A stretch of 64,000 bases of DNA from Leptothoe spongobia TAU-MAC 1115 (GTDB lineage: Bacteria > Cyanobacteriota > Cyanobacteriia > Phormidesmidales > Phormidesmidaceae): the NCBI RefSeq assembly GCF_018739885.1, contig NZ_JADOES010000020.1, positions 20,746 through 84,745 of the forward strand, read 5' to 3'. Below, piece after piece: positions 17,493 through 25,632 of the stretch. Made by a program: the position numbers and the translations under genes. The notes below the pieces were generated by a model. It had not been told where the DNA came from, searched no databases, and saw only the letters and a program-made list of their open reading frames with translations. Position 1 is the stretch's first letter. Every line of letters starts with the position of its first letter.

Positions 17493-18974
17493 TTAACTAT
17501 CAGACTGAACAAAGCGTACAACGTCTGCCAGATCAAAGGGATAGTAATTTTCCCGCTCTACTAATGGCTTCCGAAGAAACCCTTCTTTGTATTTATCGGG
17601 TGCTAGTCGACTCTTCTCTCTAGAGAGACAGGGATCTGGATTCCAGTTATCCTCTTTGAGGAAGCTGTCACAATGGGTCAACATTCCCCCAAATACTTCC
17701 ATCAGGATAGCCGAACCGACTGGGCCTAAGCGCTGTCCAGCATTGTTTATTTTGGATTCTTGCAGAATATAGTAGAAAAGCGGTGTGTTTCCTTGAAGTG
17801 CTGAAGGGAGGTCCCCTAGCTGCAAATCATTATGAGGGATAGGATATCCCAGTCCACGCAACTTGTCTGCTACAGCTTGCCCTGAGGGTAGGCTCATAAC
17901 ATTTCCCCGTAATAGGTTACGAAATGCCAGGGCTCGATTATTGGGATTATTGCTACCAACCACAGGTAGGTTTTGAATCTCATCTGCTAGTAGGGGATCG
18001 ACTGCTTTGCTCATACGAGGATGAATACAGTCGTCCACCTCCAACAAATACCGCCAATCTACCTCTAGCTCTTCAGGAAAAGCTGAAAATCCTAGGGTAC
18101 CAAAACGCTCATCAAACAGTTCAATATCCAAGTTGTTCCCATTGGCGGCGTAGGTCGAACGCACCAGGGTGTGGCCAACTCGGTAGGCCGCTACTGAAAA
18201 CTCAACCGGCATCGACAGTTTGCCATGATCATCAGGGCGGTAGCATAAAGGATATTTGGGTGCCTGGTTCGGCTGATTACTCAGAAGCAAATTGGCAGCA
18301 AATTTGTAAACCTCTGGATCACAAAGGCGTTTCAGAAAATCAAACAGAACTAGCCACTGATAGTGATAACGGGTCTGTTTCTGGGCCTCTTCAAACCGAT
18401 TAAAGGATTCGGACTTATTTTCCTGGTAAACTCGCTCGTTATAAATCTTGTTATGGAAGCGATGAAACAGTAGCTGCATTTGGGAAACGAAGATATTCTC
18501 GTCATTGCGAGGATCTCCGATTAAGGCTGTCCCACTGGGAGAACGTGCCAAGTCATAACCATTGGGATTGATTGCCAGACGTCCAGGGCGCACCCCATCA
18601 TAAATATGGGGACTCCCTTCGGGGCCAAATCCATAGACACAATCTAAATCTAAGCTGGCGGAGCGGATATTTGGCAACTCGCTGATCTCACCGGGAGACT
18701 TGGGATCTTCCCGTAGGCCGGAGGTCGTATCTAGAGTAATATCGTGATCGACAAACTGGGCAAAGAAAATATACCCGGCAGGGATATCACAATCATTCGA
18801 AGTACCATCGAAGTCATGCATAAGCCCGCCCGGGCCACCTAATATAGCTGCGTCTGCTTCACTGACAACAACGCCAGGTAGATCGGGAAAGAGTTTGCTA
18901 AAGCTAGAAACTGCAGTGTGACCGCAACCACGTGCTTTGGTCATACCATGGTGTTGAACAGGGCAACCACTCAT
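17493..18974 (-). CDS. Animal-type haem peroxidase (An_peroxidase/peroxicin-like)
   Basis: 493 residues; ATG 18974 has GAGAGGA seven bases upstream. The distal-site motif FFAQFVDHDITLD holds Q73, D76 and H77, matching Gln105-Asp108-His109 of lactoperoxidase. GDPRNDEN supplies the catalytic R156 and E159 (the position that forms a haem ester in mammalian enzymes). AYRVGHTLVRS gives proximal H268. The fold is thus a complete peroxidase-cyclooxygenase superfamily catalytic domain. No signal peptide is visible; the first 20 residues are Cys/His-rich (CPVQHH, RGCGH), which is unusual. It should oxidise halides, thiocyanate or phenols with H2O2, possibly for chemical defence. Stand-alone gene with about 600 bp of open sequence upstream. 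Confidence 0.88.
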   Translation of the reverse strand: MSGCPVQHHGMTKARGCGHTAVSSFSKLFPDLPGVVVSEADAAILGGPGGLMHDFDGTSNDCDIPAGYIFFAQFVDHDITLDTTSGLREDPKSPGEISELPNIRSASLDLDCVYGFGPEGSPHIYDGVRPGRLAINPNGYDLARSPSGTALIGDPRNDENIFVSQMQLLFHRFHNKIYNERVYQENKSESFNRFEEAQKQTRYHYQWLVLFDFLKRLCDPEVYKFAANLLLSNQPNQAPKYPLCYRPDDHGKLSMPVEFSVAAYRVGHTLVRSTYAANGNNLDIELFDERFGTLGFSAFPEELEVDWRYLLEVDDCIHPRMSKAVDPLLADEIQNLPVVGSNNPNNRALAFRNLLRGNVMSLPSGQAVADKLRGLGYPIPHNDLQLGDLPSALQGNTPLFYYILQESKINNAGQRLGPVGSAILMEVFGGMLTHCDSFLKEDNWNPDPCLSREKSRLAPDKYKEGFLRKPLVERENYYPFDLADVVRFVQSDS

Positions 18975-19575
18975 TAAATAATCCTCTCATACTGGATGTG
19001 GGGTTTAAGCGACTGGCTAAAACTAAGAAACTCCAAAAAATTAACTCTTCAAAAGATTTAACCTTCAAAGAGTTTCAAGGAGGTCGCCTAATTTTAGGTC
19101 GCTAGCGTGACTTAGCATCAATTTCGAGAAAACTAAGTTGCTAAGGGGACGATTTAACATCCCAGTTAAATCCTTAAAGCCAGGACGTTTTTTCATGAAG
19201 AAACTTCAAGCTTTGCAACTATTGTGTTTCTACTACTACATGCTAAGTTTGGATGTCGTATCCATAATGAATGATGTAACCCAACTTGAGCAGTACCCCC
19301 AAGGGTACTTTTAGGTTGCAGCTATGCGTTCGTAAGGTTCTCCTTATATGACGTGATGGTTTTGTTGCTATCCTTGAAACCCCATCTCTGTGAGATTTTT
19401 TTCAACGTTCGCTCGATGTTCGTTTTCCCCTTCGTTGAAATAACGAACATCATTGCACAGGCCCAAGGTTGAATGACTGTGTGAAAAAGTAGTCTCCCAT
19501 GTACCAGGTCTAGAATGTGATCTGATGGCAGGGACCATGGCTGAATATCTAACTAAGAAGCTAGGGGGACGAATT
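18975..19575. other. Intergenic stretch, possible 39-codon reading frame
   Basis: The peroxidase promoter should lie at the left end. A small frame from ATG 19195 (MKKLQALQLLCFYYYMLS...) runs to 19314 with AGGA ten bases upstream, but its last codons overlap the hairpin at 19292-19312, and I do not trust it. Nothing else recognisable. Confidence 0.3.
19292..19312 (+). terminator. Hairpin AGTACCC/GGGTACT with short T run
   Basis: Perfect 7-bp stem (19292-19298 with 19303-19309), CCAA loop, followed by TTT. A weak intrinsic terminator for rightward transcription, or an attenuator in front of the small Cys-rich gene 270 bp on. Confidence 0.4.
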
Positions 19576-19779
19576 ATGATTACCCAGGTTAAATGCACTA
19601 AATGCCAAAGCTCCACAGATGATTTGTGGTGTAATCAATACTGCCAGGCCTGTTGGGAGAGCTTTAGCACTGGCGTATGGTGGACTGTCATTGAGCAGCT
19701 GAGAGGGTTAGGTGAGGAAAACTATGGGTTGAAGCAAATTCCTTTAGAAATGGAGCAATCACAGTTACCTAAGTCATAA
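19576..19779 (+). CDS. Small Cys-rich (zinc-ribbon-like) protein of unknown function
   Basis: 67 residues from ATG 19576, chosen because AGGGGG lies seven bases upstream; a frame extension to 19525 lacks this. The N-terminal third carries CTKCQSSTDDLWCNQYCQAC, i.e. CxxC, then WCxxxYCxxC, which could bind one zinc ion. The rest is a short amphipathic helix region with WWTVIEQLRG. I do not recognise the family. The stop codon TAA lies inside copy 2 of the 75-bp repeat. Confidence 0.55.
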   Translation: MITQVKCTKCQSSTDDLWCNQYCQACWESFSTGVWWTVIEQLRGLGEENYGLKQIPLEMEQSQLPKS

Positions 19780-19849
19780 ACCACGTCCAAGGTGAAACCT
19801 GTCGTTTCTCCCACGGTAAAACGACCGTCCTGGACATGGACATGGTTTA
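19775..19849. repeat. 75-bp imperfect palindromic repeat, copy 2, supplies two convergent stop codons
   Basis: Begins CATAAACCACGTCCAAG and ends TGGACATGGACATGGTTTA. The first TAA (19777-19779) is the stop of the small rightward gene. The terminal TTA (19847-19849), read leftward, is the TAA stop of the monooxygenase. An inner stem GTCGTTT/AAACGAC is also perfect. Likely acts as a bidirectional 3'-end structure. Confidence 0.75.
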
Positions 19850-21256
19850 AATCACATCTGCCAAATTTCGACTGTAAACCATGTCACTGTATTGGGTCCA
19901 CTCTTCCTGGGACCAGTTATGGTTATGCAGGGTAGCGTCCTGGATCTTTGCCATAAATGGACGACGAAGTTGCTCATACTTTCTAAATTGGCGGGAGATA
20001 ATGGCTTGATTATCTAAATGATGGTTGGTGATAATATTTGCGATCGCAATACCAATAACGGCTGCATCCTCTAACCCTTGATTTGCCCCTTGTGCTGCAA
20101 AGGGTGGCATCCCATGGGCCGCATCACCCACTAAGACAACGCGTCCACGACTCCAGATCGGTTGAGGATGGTCGATATTCGCCGGATGAATATAGTAGGG
20201 ACGGCAAATTAGCTGGTTAAGATTTGACAGTCTCACTACCTGGGATAGGGTGTTGGGAAAACCGTTGTCTTTCAATCGATTGGCCGCTAACTCTACGACT
20301 GCTTCAGGTGAGCTATGGTTAAGCAAATCCAGACTTACAGGAAGATGCAGTAAATAACCAAGGGAGTTCTTGTCTCGCCTCAATAACATTAGTCGAGGTG
20401 AGTCCATCGGTTGACGAGCAGAGTTCACAGGCGAGTTACGTAGAGTCACGACGCTCTGAGACTTGAGAAATTGATGGTCTAATTCCTGAATAACCTGATC
20501 AGAAATATGATCAATTTGTAAGCAGCCAATGGCAGCATAGCCAGAATACTGGGGTTTTGACCATTGGCTTAGGCCTGCATCCTGGTAAATGACGTCTCTA
20601 ACAGTAGAATTAATACCGTCTGCTGCGACAACTAATTTAGCTGTAAATTGCTGATGGGAAAAACCTTGTTTAGCAGGCTCATTCTCTGCCAAAGGGGTTG
20701 ATGCTTTCCGTTGCCAATGGGCAAAGGGATTTTCTACCGTTTGATCATCAGACAGCGTGTCTACCACCACGGATGTTGGTTTGTGGGTCAAATCAACACA
20801 GCGATGATTGGGCTTGACTATGTTTGCCGGTAGTTGTTTCCTCAGGTTGGTTTGCAAGCTATGCCAAGGAATCGATACCCTGCCCTCACCATAATGATTG
20901 AGCCAATAATCAAAGTCTAGGGGAATTGTGCGAATAACGTTGCCCTGCAGATCTTTCTGATACCAGAATCGCTGCCTGGGTTTGGTTTGGTCTTTGCCCT
21001 CACTCTTTTGTCTACGATCTTGAATAAAGCCAAGTCCGATTGCTTTGATCTGGTTATAGGCTTGCTTGTCTATGCAGTGGAGGGCTTTTAATCCATTGGG
21101 CAAAATATCAACAGTCTGACCAACCTTGCCAAACCCATGGGTTTGATCGATGACGAGTATATTGGTGATACCTCGTTGATAAAGTGCGATCGCAGTTGCT
21201 AAACCCACGGGCCCCGCACCGACAATCAACACATCATATAGATTGTCTGTATCCAT
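19847..21256 (-). CDS. FAD-dependent aromatic-type monooxygenase (UbiH/PHBH family)
   Basis: 469 residues from ATG 21256. The ADP-binding fingerprint VLIVGAGPVGLATAIAL lies at 10-26, ending in an acidic residue at the beta-2 strand (VIDQ). The second FAD motif, GRVVLVGDAAHGMPPFAAQG, is near 370-390, followed by NQGLEDAAVIG. A middle segment with VVAADGINSTVR holds the DG motif that contacts FAD and NADPH. Such enzymes hydroxylate or epoxidise aromatic or isoprenoid substrates using NAD(P)H and O2. A 50-residue insertion around residues 175-215 (polar, with GFSHQQF) is unusual. No biosynthetic partner genes adjoin, so the substrate is unknown. The stop codon is provided by the 75-bp repeat. 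Confidence 0.85.
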   Translation of the reverse strand: MDTDNLYDVLIVGAGPVGLATAIALYQRGITNILVIDQTHGFGKVGQTVDILPNGLKALHCIDKQAYNQIKAIGLGFIQDRRQKSEGKDQTKPRQRFWYQKDLQGNVIRTIPLDFDYWLNHYGEGRVSIPWHSLQTNLRKQLPANIVKPNHRCVDLTHKPTSVVVDTLSDDQTVENPFAHWQRKASTPLAENEPAKQGFSHQQFTAKLVVAADGINSTVRDVIYQDAGLSQWSKPQYSGYAAIGCLQIDHISDQVIQELDHQFLKSQSVVTLRNSPVNSARQPMDSPRLMLLRRDKNSLGYLLHLPVSLDLLNHSSPEAVVELAANRLKDNGFPNTLSQVVRLSNLNQLICRPYYIHPANIDHPQPIWSRGRVVLVGDAAHGMPPFAAQGANQGLEDAAVIGIAIANIITNHHLDNQAIISRQFRKYEQLRRPFMAKIQDATLHNHNWSQEEWTQYSDMVYSRNLADVI

Positions 21257-21433
21257 AACACATCAGAGCTGACGTCTTTCTATGGCATTGTCAGCTTAGA
21301 AGATATAGAAGCGCAAATCAAAAGCCCTTGACTAGCTGTGAAGCGAACACCCTGCTCCTGGTGAGCCAGTAAAAAGCCACCGATTCATCACCTGCCAAAA
21401 ACCCATTGCATTCCATTAACAACCCGTGCCGCT

Positions 21434-21624
21434 TCAAATAAAATAAGGCACCATAGGAACATCGTCAGAGACAGTATTGACGAACGGCGAATAGTAATCA
21501 CGCACATCTTCTAAAGATGTACTGTAGCCTGTTGTAAAAGATGTTCACAATAGGCGGCAACGTAGACCATATCCATTCTCTGTAGTAGGTATTCTGCCAA
21601 TAGCGCCAAACTGTTTCTTATTAG
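21434..21624 (-). pseudogene. Possible remnant of a small unknown protein, frameshifted
   Basis: Reading leftward, one frame gives NSLALLAEYLLQRMDMVYV and AAYCEHLLQQATVHL before a TAG. A neighbouring frame then continues SLEDVRDYYSPFVNTVSDD and VPMVPYFI to a TGA at 21434. Both halves look protein-like and meet at about 21510, which suggests a decayed gene with one frameshift. Family not recognised. Confidence 0.35.
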
Positions 21625-21678
21625 CTAGGGATCTCATATTCCTAGCTTAGACAGACCAGCCACTATAGGAGACAGACG

Positions 21679-22212
21679 ATGGTTAATATTCAACAGTTAC
21701 GCCATGAGTACAATCAAGGCTATCGCGATTTCTCTAACATCAGTCTGCATGGTGTTGACCTAAAACGATCTCACCTCAGCGGTGTGGACTTTAGTCAGTG
21801 TGATCTTAGCGGTGCCGACCTCAGTGGTATAGACCTGAGCCGCAGCAATCTAAATAATGCCAATCTCACCGATGCTGAGCTGATCAAAGCAGACCTGAGC
21901 GGGACCAAGCTCACGGGGGTCAACTTTATTGGTGCTGATCTAACAAACGCTAGCCTGGTAGGGGCTGATCTCACCCAAGCCGACCTGAGAATGGCTAACT
22001 TAGAAGGGGCAGATCTGAGAGGGGCTAATCTTACCGCCGCCATTGTTAGCGGAGCGAATTTCTGTAATGCCAATCTAACGGCAGCTTGTTTGGATGAGAC
22101 TGGTTTAGAGGACACTGATCATGATGGGGCAAATCTTTGCCATCTTCGGGCTCCGGTGCTAAATGGAGCTGGTGATGAGGAACATCGATGGGTTACATGG
22201 GGAGCGCATTAG
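21679..22212 (+). CDS. Pentapeptide-repeat protein
   Basis: 177 residues; AGGAGACAG precedes ATG 21679. After about 17 residues it is almost entirely pentapeptide repeats with Leu or Phe at the central position (GADLSGIDLSRSNLNNANLTDAEL style) to about residue 150, then a non-repeat tail. The repeats form a compact right-handed beta helix. Cytoplasmic: no signal peptide or membrane segment. Proteins of this size are abundant in cyanobacteria and mostly of unknown role. It is separate from the NACHT pentapeptide protein 10 kb to the left and codes with normal host base usage. A strong hairpin follows its stop. Confidence 0.85.
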   Translation: MVNIQQLRHEYNQGYRDFSNISLHGVDLKRSHLSGVDFSQCDLSGADLSGIDLSRSNLNNANLTDAELIKADLSGTKLTGVNFIGADLTNASLVGADLTQADLRMANLEGADLRGANLTAAIVSGANFCNANLTAACLDETGLEDTDHDGANLCHLRAPVLNGAGDEEHRWVTWGAH

Positions 22213-22298
22213 GGCTTGTTGGCTCAATATGTTGGCGGGGGGCATTTAAGCTGTTGCTTGAGCTCCCTCCATATTCCTCATACCGCTTGGATAAAGCA

Positions 22299-22337
22299 GC
22301 TTAGAATTTTGGTTGTCACGCAACCAAAATTCTAAGC
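22299..22337. terminator. Strong bidirectional hairpin, 17-bp perfect stem
   Basis: GCTTAGAATTTTGGTTG (22299-22315) pairs exactly with 22321-22337 around a TCACG loop. It sits between the convergent pentapeptide gene and the small zinc-ribbon gene and should stop transcription from both sides. Confidence 0.75.
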
Positions 22338-22341
22338 GCTA

Positions 22342-22521
22342 CTAAGCTTTGGACAAAACTAACGGCTTCATCATCGCCTCATTCAACACAGAATACGCTT
22401 GCCTAACAACATAACTATCCGTCTCTGGCATCTCCTGACGACAATCCGGACAATACATATAAACCTCGCCATGGCGAATATGGCGTAGCAGTGAACTATT
22501 ACAACAGAGACAATAACTCAT
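22342..22521 (-). CDS. Small conserved cyanobacterial zinc-ribbon protein
   Basis: 59 residues from ATG 22521 (MSYCLCCNSSLLRHIRHGEVYMYCPDCRQEMP). A frame start four codons upstream is less likely because GAGGGGAC-like ribosome site precedes the inner ATG. CLCC and CPDC pairs make a one-zinc ribbon of the rubredoxin-knuckle type. I recall proteins of this pattern as widespread in cyanobacteria with no assigned role. Only 4 bp separate its stop from the terminator hairpin. Confidence 0.65.
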   Translation of the reverse strand: MSYCLCCNSSLLRHIRHGEVYMYCPDCRQEMPETDSYVVRQAYSVLNEAMMKPLVLSKA

Positions 22522-22591
22522 AGTCCCCTCCAAACTGTAGTGCTGTTTTAGTGATAGCTCAGGAAGTTGAGGATCCTATGAGGGTACTTTC

Positions 22592-23530
22592 CTAGGCAGT
22601 CTCTAAAAATAGTTGATGTAATTCATTTCGCCGAGTCAAAGAAAGGTAAGGTTGTCGCACGACCAGCCATCGTTGCCAGAGCTGTTTATGTTGCTGCCGG
22701 AAATATTTTTTCAAACTCGGTAGCTTTTGGGGCCACTTGGCTCCTAGCACTTCAACCAAAAATGATTGCAATACGGCCTGGTCTTGCAGCCCGCCTAGTA
22801 AATCCTGCATTTCCTTAAAAGCACTGATCTGTTGCTTATACGTTTCTCCGTAGAAAGTACGTAAGAGCTCCATTTGGTAGCGCACACCTTTGATCCGTTT
22901 ACGTAGTGCATGGACCTGCTCTAGCTCAGTCTTCTTCGTATCATGGACTACCAGCCAACCAGGATGTAACAACAGCTGACTAATCATGGGGAGCTGTATG
23001 TCAGGTAGGGCCACTGTCATCGGCAAACAAGCCAATGATGTATATTTAGGCTGCTTTAACCAGCGATCGCAGGCTTTGATCAAGCGTTTATAGGCCTTAC
23101 TATGCAGATACTTTGTCATCTGCACCCCATACTTCTGACGGTGTTGTTTTAGCCGTCGGGTCACTGTCCGTAGGACCTTCATTTCTGATTTCTTTAGATC
23201 GGTCTGGTCCACATATCGAGCAAACCAGTCCTGCAGCACATCTAGATCGCGCACCCGGCCCAGGACCTTGCCTAAACGTTTAAGTGCTCGCTCGCCCATG
23301 GCATTGGGTAGTGCGATCGCAAACCCAAACACCTCACTTGCCGTCCGCAGACGTCGCAACCCGATGCGCATCTGATGCACAAACTCAGGATCTTTCTGGG
23401 CCAGCACTCCCTTCTCCTGCTTCAGAATATGACGCACACATTTTTGGATAGCCTGATGCGCATAATCCCCCAGCCGCTCAGGTGCTCGTTTTATAACGAC
23501 CGGAGATCCAGCTGACACCATTGGTTTCAT
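22592..23530 (-). CDS. CHAD domain protein
   Basis: 312 residues from ATG 23530. The CHAD domain (conserved histidine alpha-helical domain) spans about 20-300. It opens with FVHQMRIGLRRLRTASEVFG, holding the conserved His and the first Arg cluster, and VHALRKRIKGVRYQMELL gives the second repeat. The many basic residues fit the known role of CHAD proteins in binding inorganic polyphosphate, often at polyphosphate granules. The enzymatic CYTH domain often found with CHAD is absent here. It lies 110 bp after the slipin gene on the same strand and could share a transcript with it. Confidence 0.88.
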   Translation of the reverse strand: MKPMVSAGSPVVIKRAPERLGDYAHQAIQKCVRHILKQEKGVLAQKDPEFVHQMRIGLRRLRTASEVFGFAIALPNAMGERALKRLGKVLGRVRDLDVLQDWFARYVDQTDLKKSEMKVLRTVTRRLKQHRQKYGVQMTKYLHSKAYKRLIKACDRWLKQPKYTSLACLPMTVALPDIQLPMISQLLLHPGWLVVHDTKKTELEQVHALRKRIKGVRYQMELLRTFYGETYKQQISAFKEMQDLLGGLQDQAVLQSFLVEVLGAKWPQKLPSLKKYFRQQHKQLWQRWLVVRQPYLSLTRRNELHQLFLETA

Positions 23531-23639
23531 AGGGATGTCCCCCCAATTTCAGATGCCACCCACAGCCTATCGCATCTGTGCTGCTCTAGTATTTTCCCTT
23601 AGAAAATCTCTACCTGATTGGCAGATGATGACATCTAGC

Positions 23640-24344
23640 CTACTTACCACCCGCATCCTCTGTAGGCCCATCCTCCCCATCATTTGTCATCGACAAATCC
23701 AGATGAAACGTATTCCCCGTCGACTGCTCAATGGCCTGCAAGACTCGTAGGGTCATCAACGCCGGATTTTTAGTCGTCAACCGGGCCGCATTGGCCAAAC
23801 TTCTCAGCGCTGCTGTTTCACCCCGTGCCCGTTCCAGCTGAGCCAGTCCTTCCTGACGCGCCTGTACAATCTGGGCATACAGCTTCCTTAGCTCCCCCGG
23901 CAGCATTAAGTCTTTGATACTCACACTTGTCAGCTGCAATCCCAGGGCGGCAACCCCATCCATCGAGGCCTCTAGCAGCCGTTGGTTCAGACCGGTATTG
24001 CCCAACAGATCATCCATAGCCACCGTGCTGATAACCTGCCGCAGGCTAGTTTGCACGGTCATGTACAGTCCCTGACGATAGTCAGACACCTGGTTGATCG
24101 CCATGGCCGGATCGCTAATGTTGTAAACCGCCGTCAGACTGACCTTTAGTCCCACCCCATCGGCTGTCAATACCGCTTGCCCCGGTACGCTCAGGTATTG
24201 GGGTCGCATATCTATTTTTCGAATGGTGGTCTGACCAAACGCCCACAGCCAGTACTGTCCCGGACCCACCACCTGCTTAAACCGGCCCTTTACATACTTC
24301 AGACCGCGCTCATATTCAAAAACCGTCAGCCGAATGGGAAACAT
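23640..24344 (-). CDS. SPFH/band 7 (slipin/stomatin-like) protein
   Basis: 234 residues from ATG 24344 (MFPIRLTVFEYERGLKYVKG); a GTG-initiated extension to 24416 would add a proline/glycine-rich stretch that does not match the family. The SPFH core includes PGQYWLWAFG, KIDMRPQYLSVPGQAVLTADG and the helical ARQEGLAQLERARGETAALRSLANAAR-type segment, given here in parts. These proteins oligomerise at membranes and often partner NfeD-type proteases. An N-terminal membrane anchor is missing, which is unusual for slipins, so attachment may be peripheral. The C-terminus is acidic. Confidence 0.82.
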   Translation of the reverse strand: MFPIRLTVFEYERGLKYVKGRFKQVVGPGQYWLWAFGQTTIRKIDMRPQYLSVPGQAVLTADGVGLKVSLTAVYNISDPAMAINQVSDYRQGLYMTVQTSLRQVISTVAMDDLLGNTGLNQRLLEASMDGVAALGLQLTSVSIKDLMLPGELRKLYAQIVQARQEGLAQLERARGETAALRSLANAARLTTKNPALMTLRVLQAIEQSTGNTFHLDLSMTNDGEDGPTEDAGGK

Positions 24345-24420
24345 GGCAAGCTTAAAACTCCCCGATGAATCACCACGGTAACCGGACGGAGGTCTGAACC
24401 TGCAGAGCCCAGCCACGCTA

Positions 24421-24582
24421 AAGGTGATTCATCGAAGAGCTGATAGGGTTTGAACCTAGTAGATGACAGAACCATGTTCTGATTGAGGGGGCAATGGGCA
24501 ACCCTCAGCTAGTCGATACTAGCCCGAGGGGCTAACTCACCCTCAATAGCAATTAGACTTCCCCCAATTGGGCTAATGGCAC
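24421..24582. other. Hairpin-rich intergenic segment
   Basis: Between desaturase and slipin genes. Perfect small hairpins: CAGAAC/GTTCTG (24468-24482), GCTAGT/ACTAGC (24508-24523), and CCCAATTGGG near the desaturase stop. On the minus strand AGG-TTCAAAC-CCT matches the tRNA T-loop consensus, but no acceptor stem or full cloverleaf can be drawn. It could be a leader RNA of the slipin gene or an sRNA. Confidence 0.35.
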
Positions 24583-25404
24583 TCAAGCCTTCGCGCTCGC
24601 TGTCTTCACCTTCTCCGCTAGACCGACCGCCTTTAGCACACGAATCACCCCCCACACCGGGTCAATTTCCCACCAGTTCTTCTGAAAACAAGCCGAGGAC
24701 TGACAGGCGTGGTGATTATTGTGCCAGCCTTCACCGTAGGTCAGAACAGCCACCCACCAGCAGTTGGTAGACATATCGTCTGTATTGGTGGGGCGATAGC
24801 CAAACTGATGGCAAGCGCTATTGACAAAGCAGGTCCCGTGGAAGCTCACTAGCAGTCGGACAAACACTCCCCAAACTAGAAATGGCATGCCGCCCAATAG
24901 GAACAGCCCCAAAGCTAAAGCAACCTGAAGACCGATGTACTGATTGTGGCAAAACTGGTAGAACTTATCGTCCCGAATATCTTTGGTCATGCGGGGTAGC
25001 AGGGAATGGGTGGGCACCGTATGCATCAACCAATTAATGTGGCTCCACCAAAACCCTTTGCTAGCACTGTGGGGATCAAGTTCTTGGTCGGTATGCATGT
25101 GGTGCAGGCGGTGATAGCCGACCCAACCATAGACACCCCCTTGAAAGGCAAGGGTACCAAGCAGAATAAAAATGTGCTCTAACCACAGAGGCACCCGTAA
25201 ACTACGATGACTTGCTAAGCGATGAAACCCTAGGGAAATACCGAGACCTTGGGTAATTGCGTGTAAAGAAACAGCCACACCTACAGCGGTCCAACTAAAG
25301 TTGCTTGGCAGCAGCGCTAGGAGGGCAAGTAAATGAAGAATGATCGTTGAAACCGTCACCGACCAGCGTAGCCGGGGGCTAGGCAGAGCTGCTGTAGTTA
25401 CCAA
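24583..25404 (-). CDS. desC: Acyl-lipid/acyl-CoA desaturase, delta-9 (DesC) type
   Basis: 273 residues from a TTG at 25404; no in-frame ATG exists near the N-terminus. All three histidine boxes of the membrane di-iron desaturases are present: HRLASH (61-66), HRLHH (98-102) and HNNHH (228-232, within GEGWHNNHH). Hydrophobic segments at about 18-60, 70-90 and 158-190 give the four-helix hairpin topology. DesC introduces the first double bond at C9 of membrane fatty acids and is needed for membrane fluidity. The distance between boxes and overall size fit cyanobacterial DesC. It reads divergently from glcF, with 228 bp between them. Confidence 0.88.
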   Translation of the reverse strand: MVTTAALPSPRLRWSVTVSTIILHLLALLALLPSNFSWTAVGVAVSLHAITQGLGISLGFHRLASHRSLRVPLWLEHIFILLGTLAFQGGVYGWVGYHRLHHMHTDQELDPHSASKGFWWSHINWLMHTVPTHSLLPRMTKDIRDDKFYQFCHNQYIGLQVALALGLFLLGGMPFLVWGVFVRLLVSFHGTCFVNSACHQFGYRPTNTDDMSTNCWWVAVLTYGEGWHNNHHACQSSACFQKNWWEIDPVWGVIRVLKAVGLAEKVKTASAKA

Positions 25405-25632
25405 AAGAAAGTACCTAATAAGAATTATTGAGGGTTTATTCCCTTTAGGCAGACTAACATATTCGTCTTATTCCACCCTGGCTGTAGCCAGTTGAAAACA
25501 CAGGTACGGGCAGAACTTATAGGGGGTATCTTTAATTTGCTCTATTGGCTTATTCAATGCACCCACGTAGTTTTAAGCTTTGGCAAGATAACGAAAGCGA
25601 TAAGCTAACAGTAGCGTGCTTATTTTCACTGA

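Noticed and set aside
19368..19616. 82-codon leftward frame opposite the small Cys-rich gene
   Set aside because: Composition not protein-like over most of its length and it overlaps the better supported gene on the other strand.
24430..24480. Possible tRNA because of TTCAAAC T-loop
   Set aside because: No acceptor stem, D arm or proper anticodon arm can be drawn.
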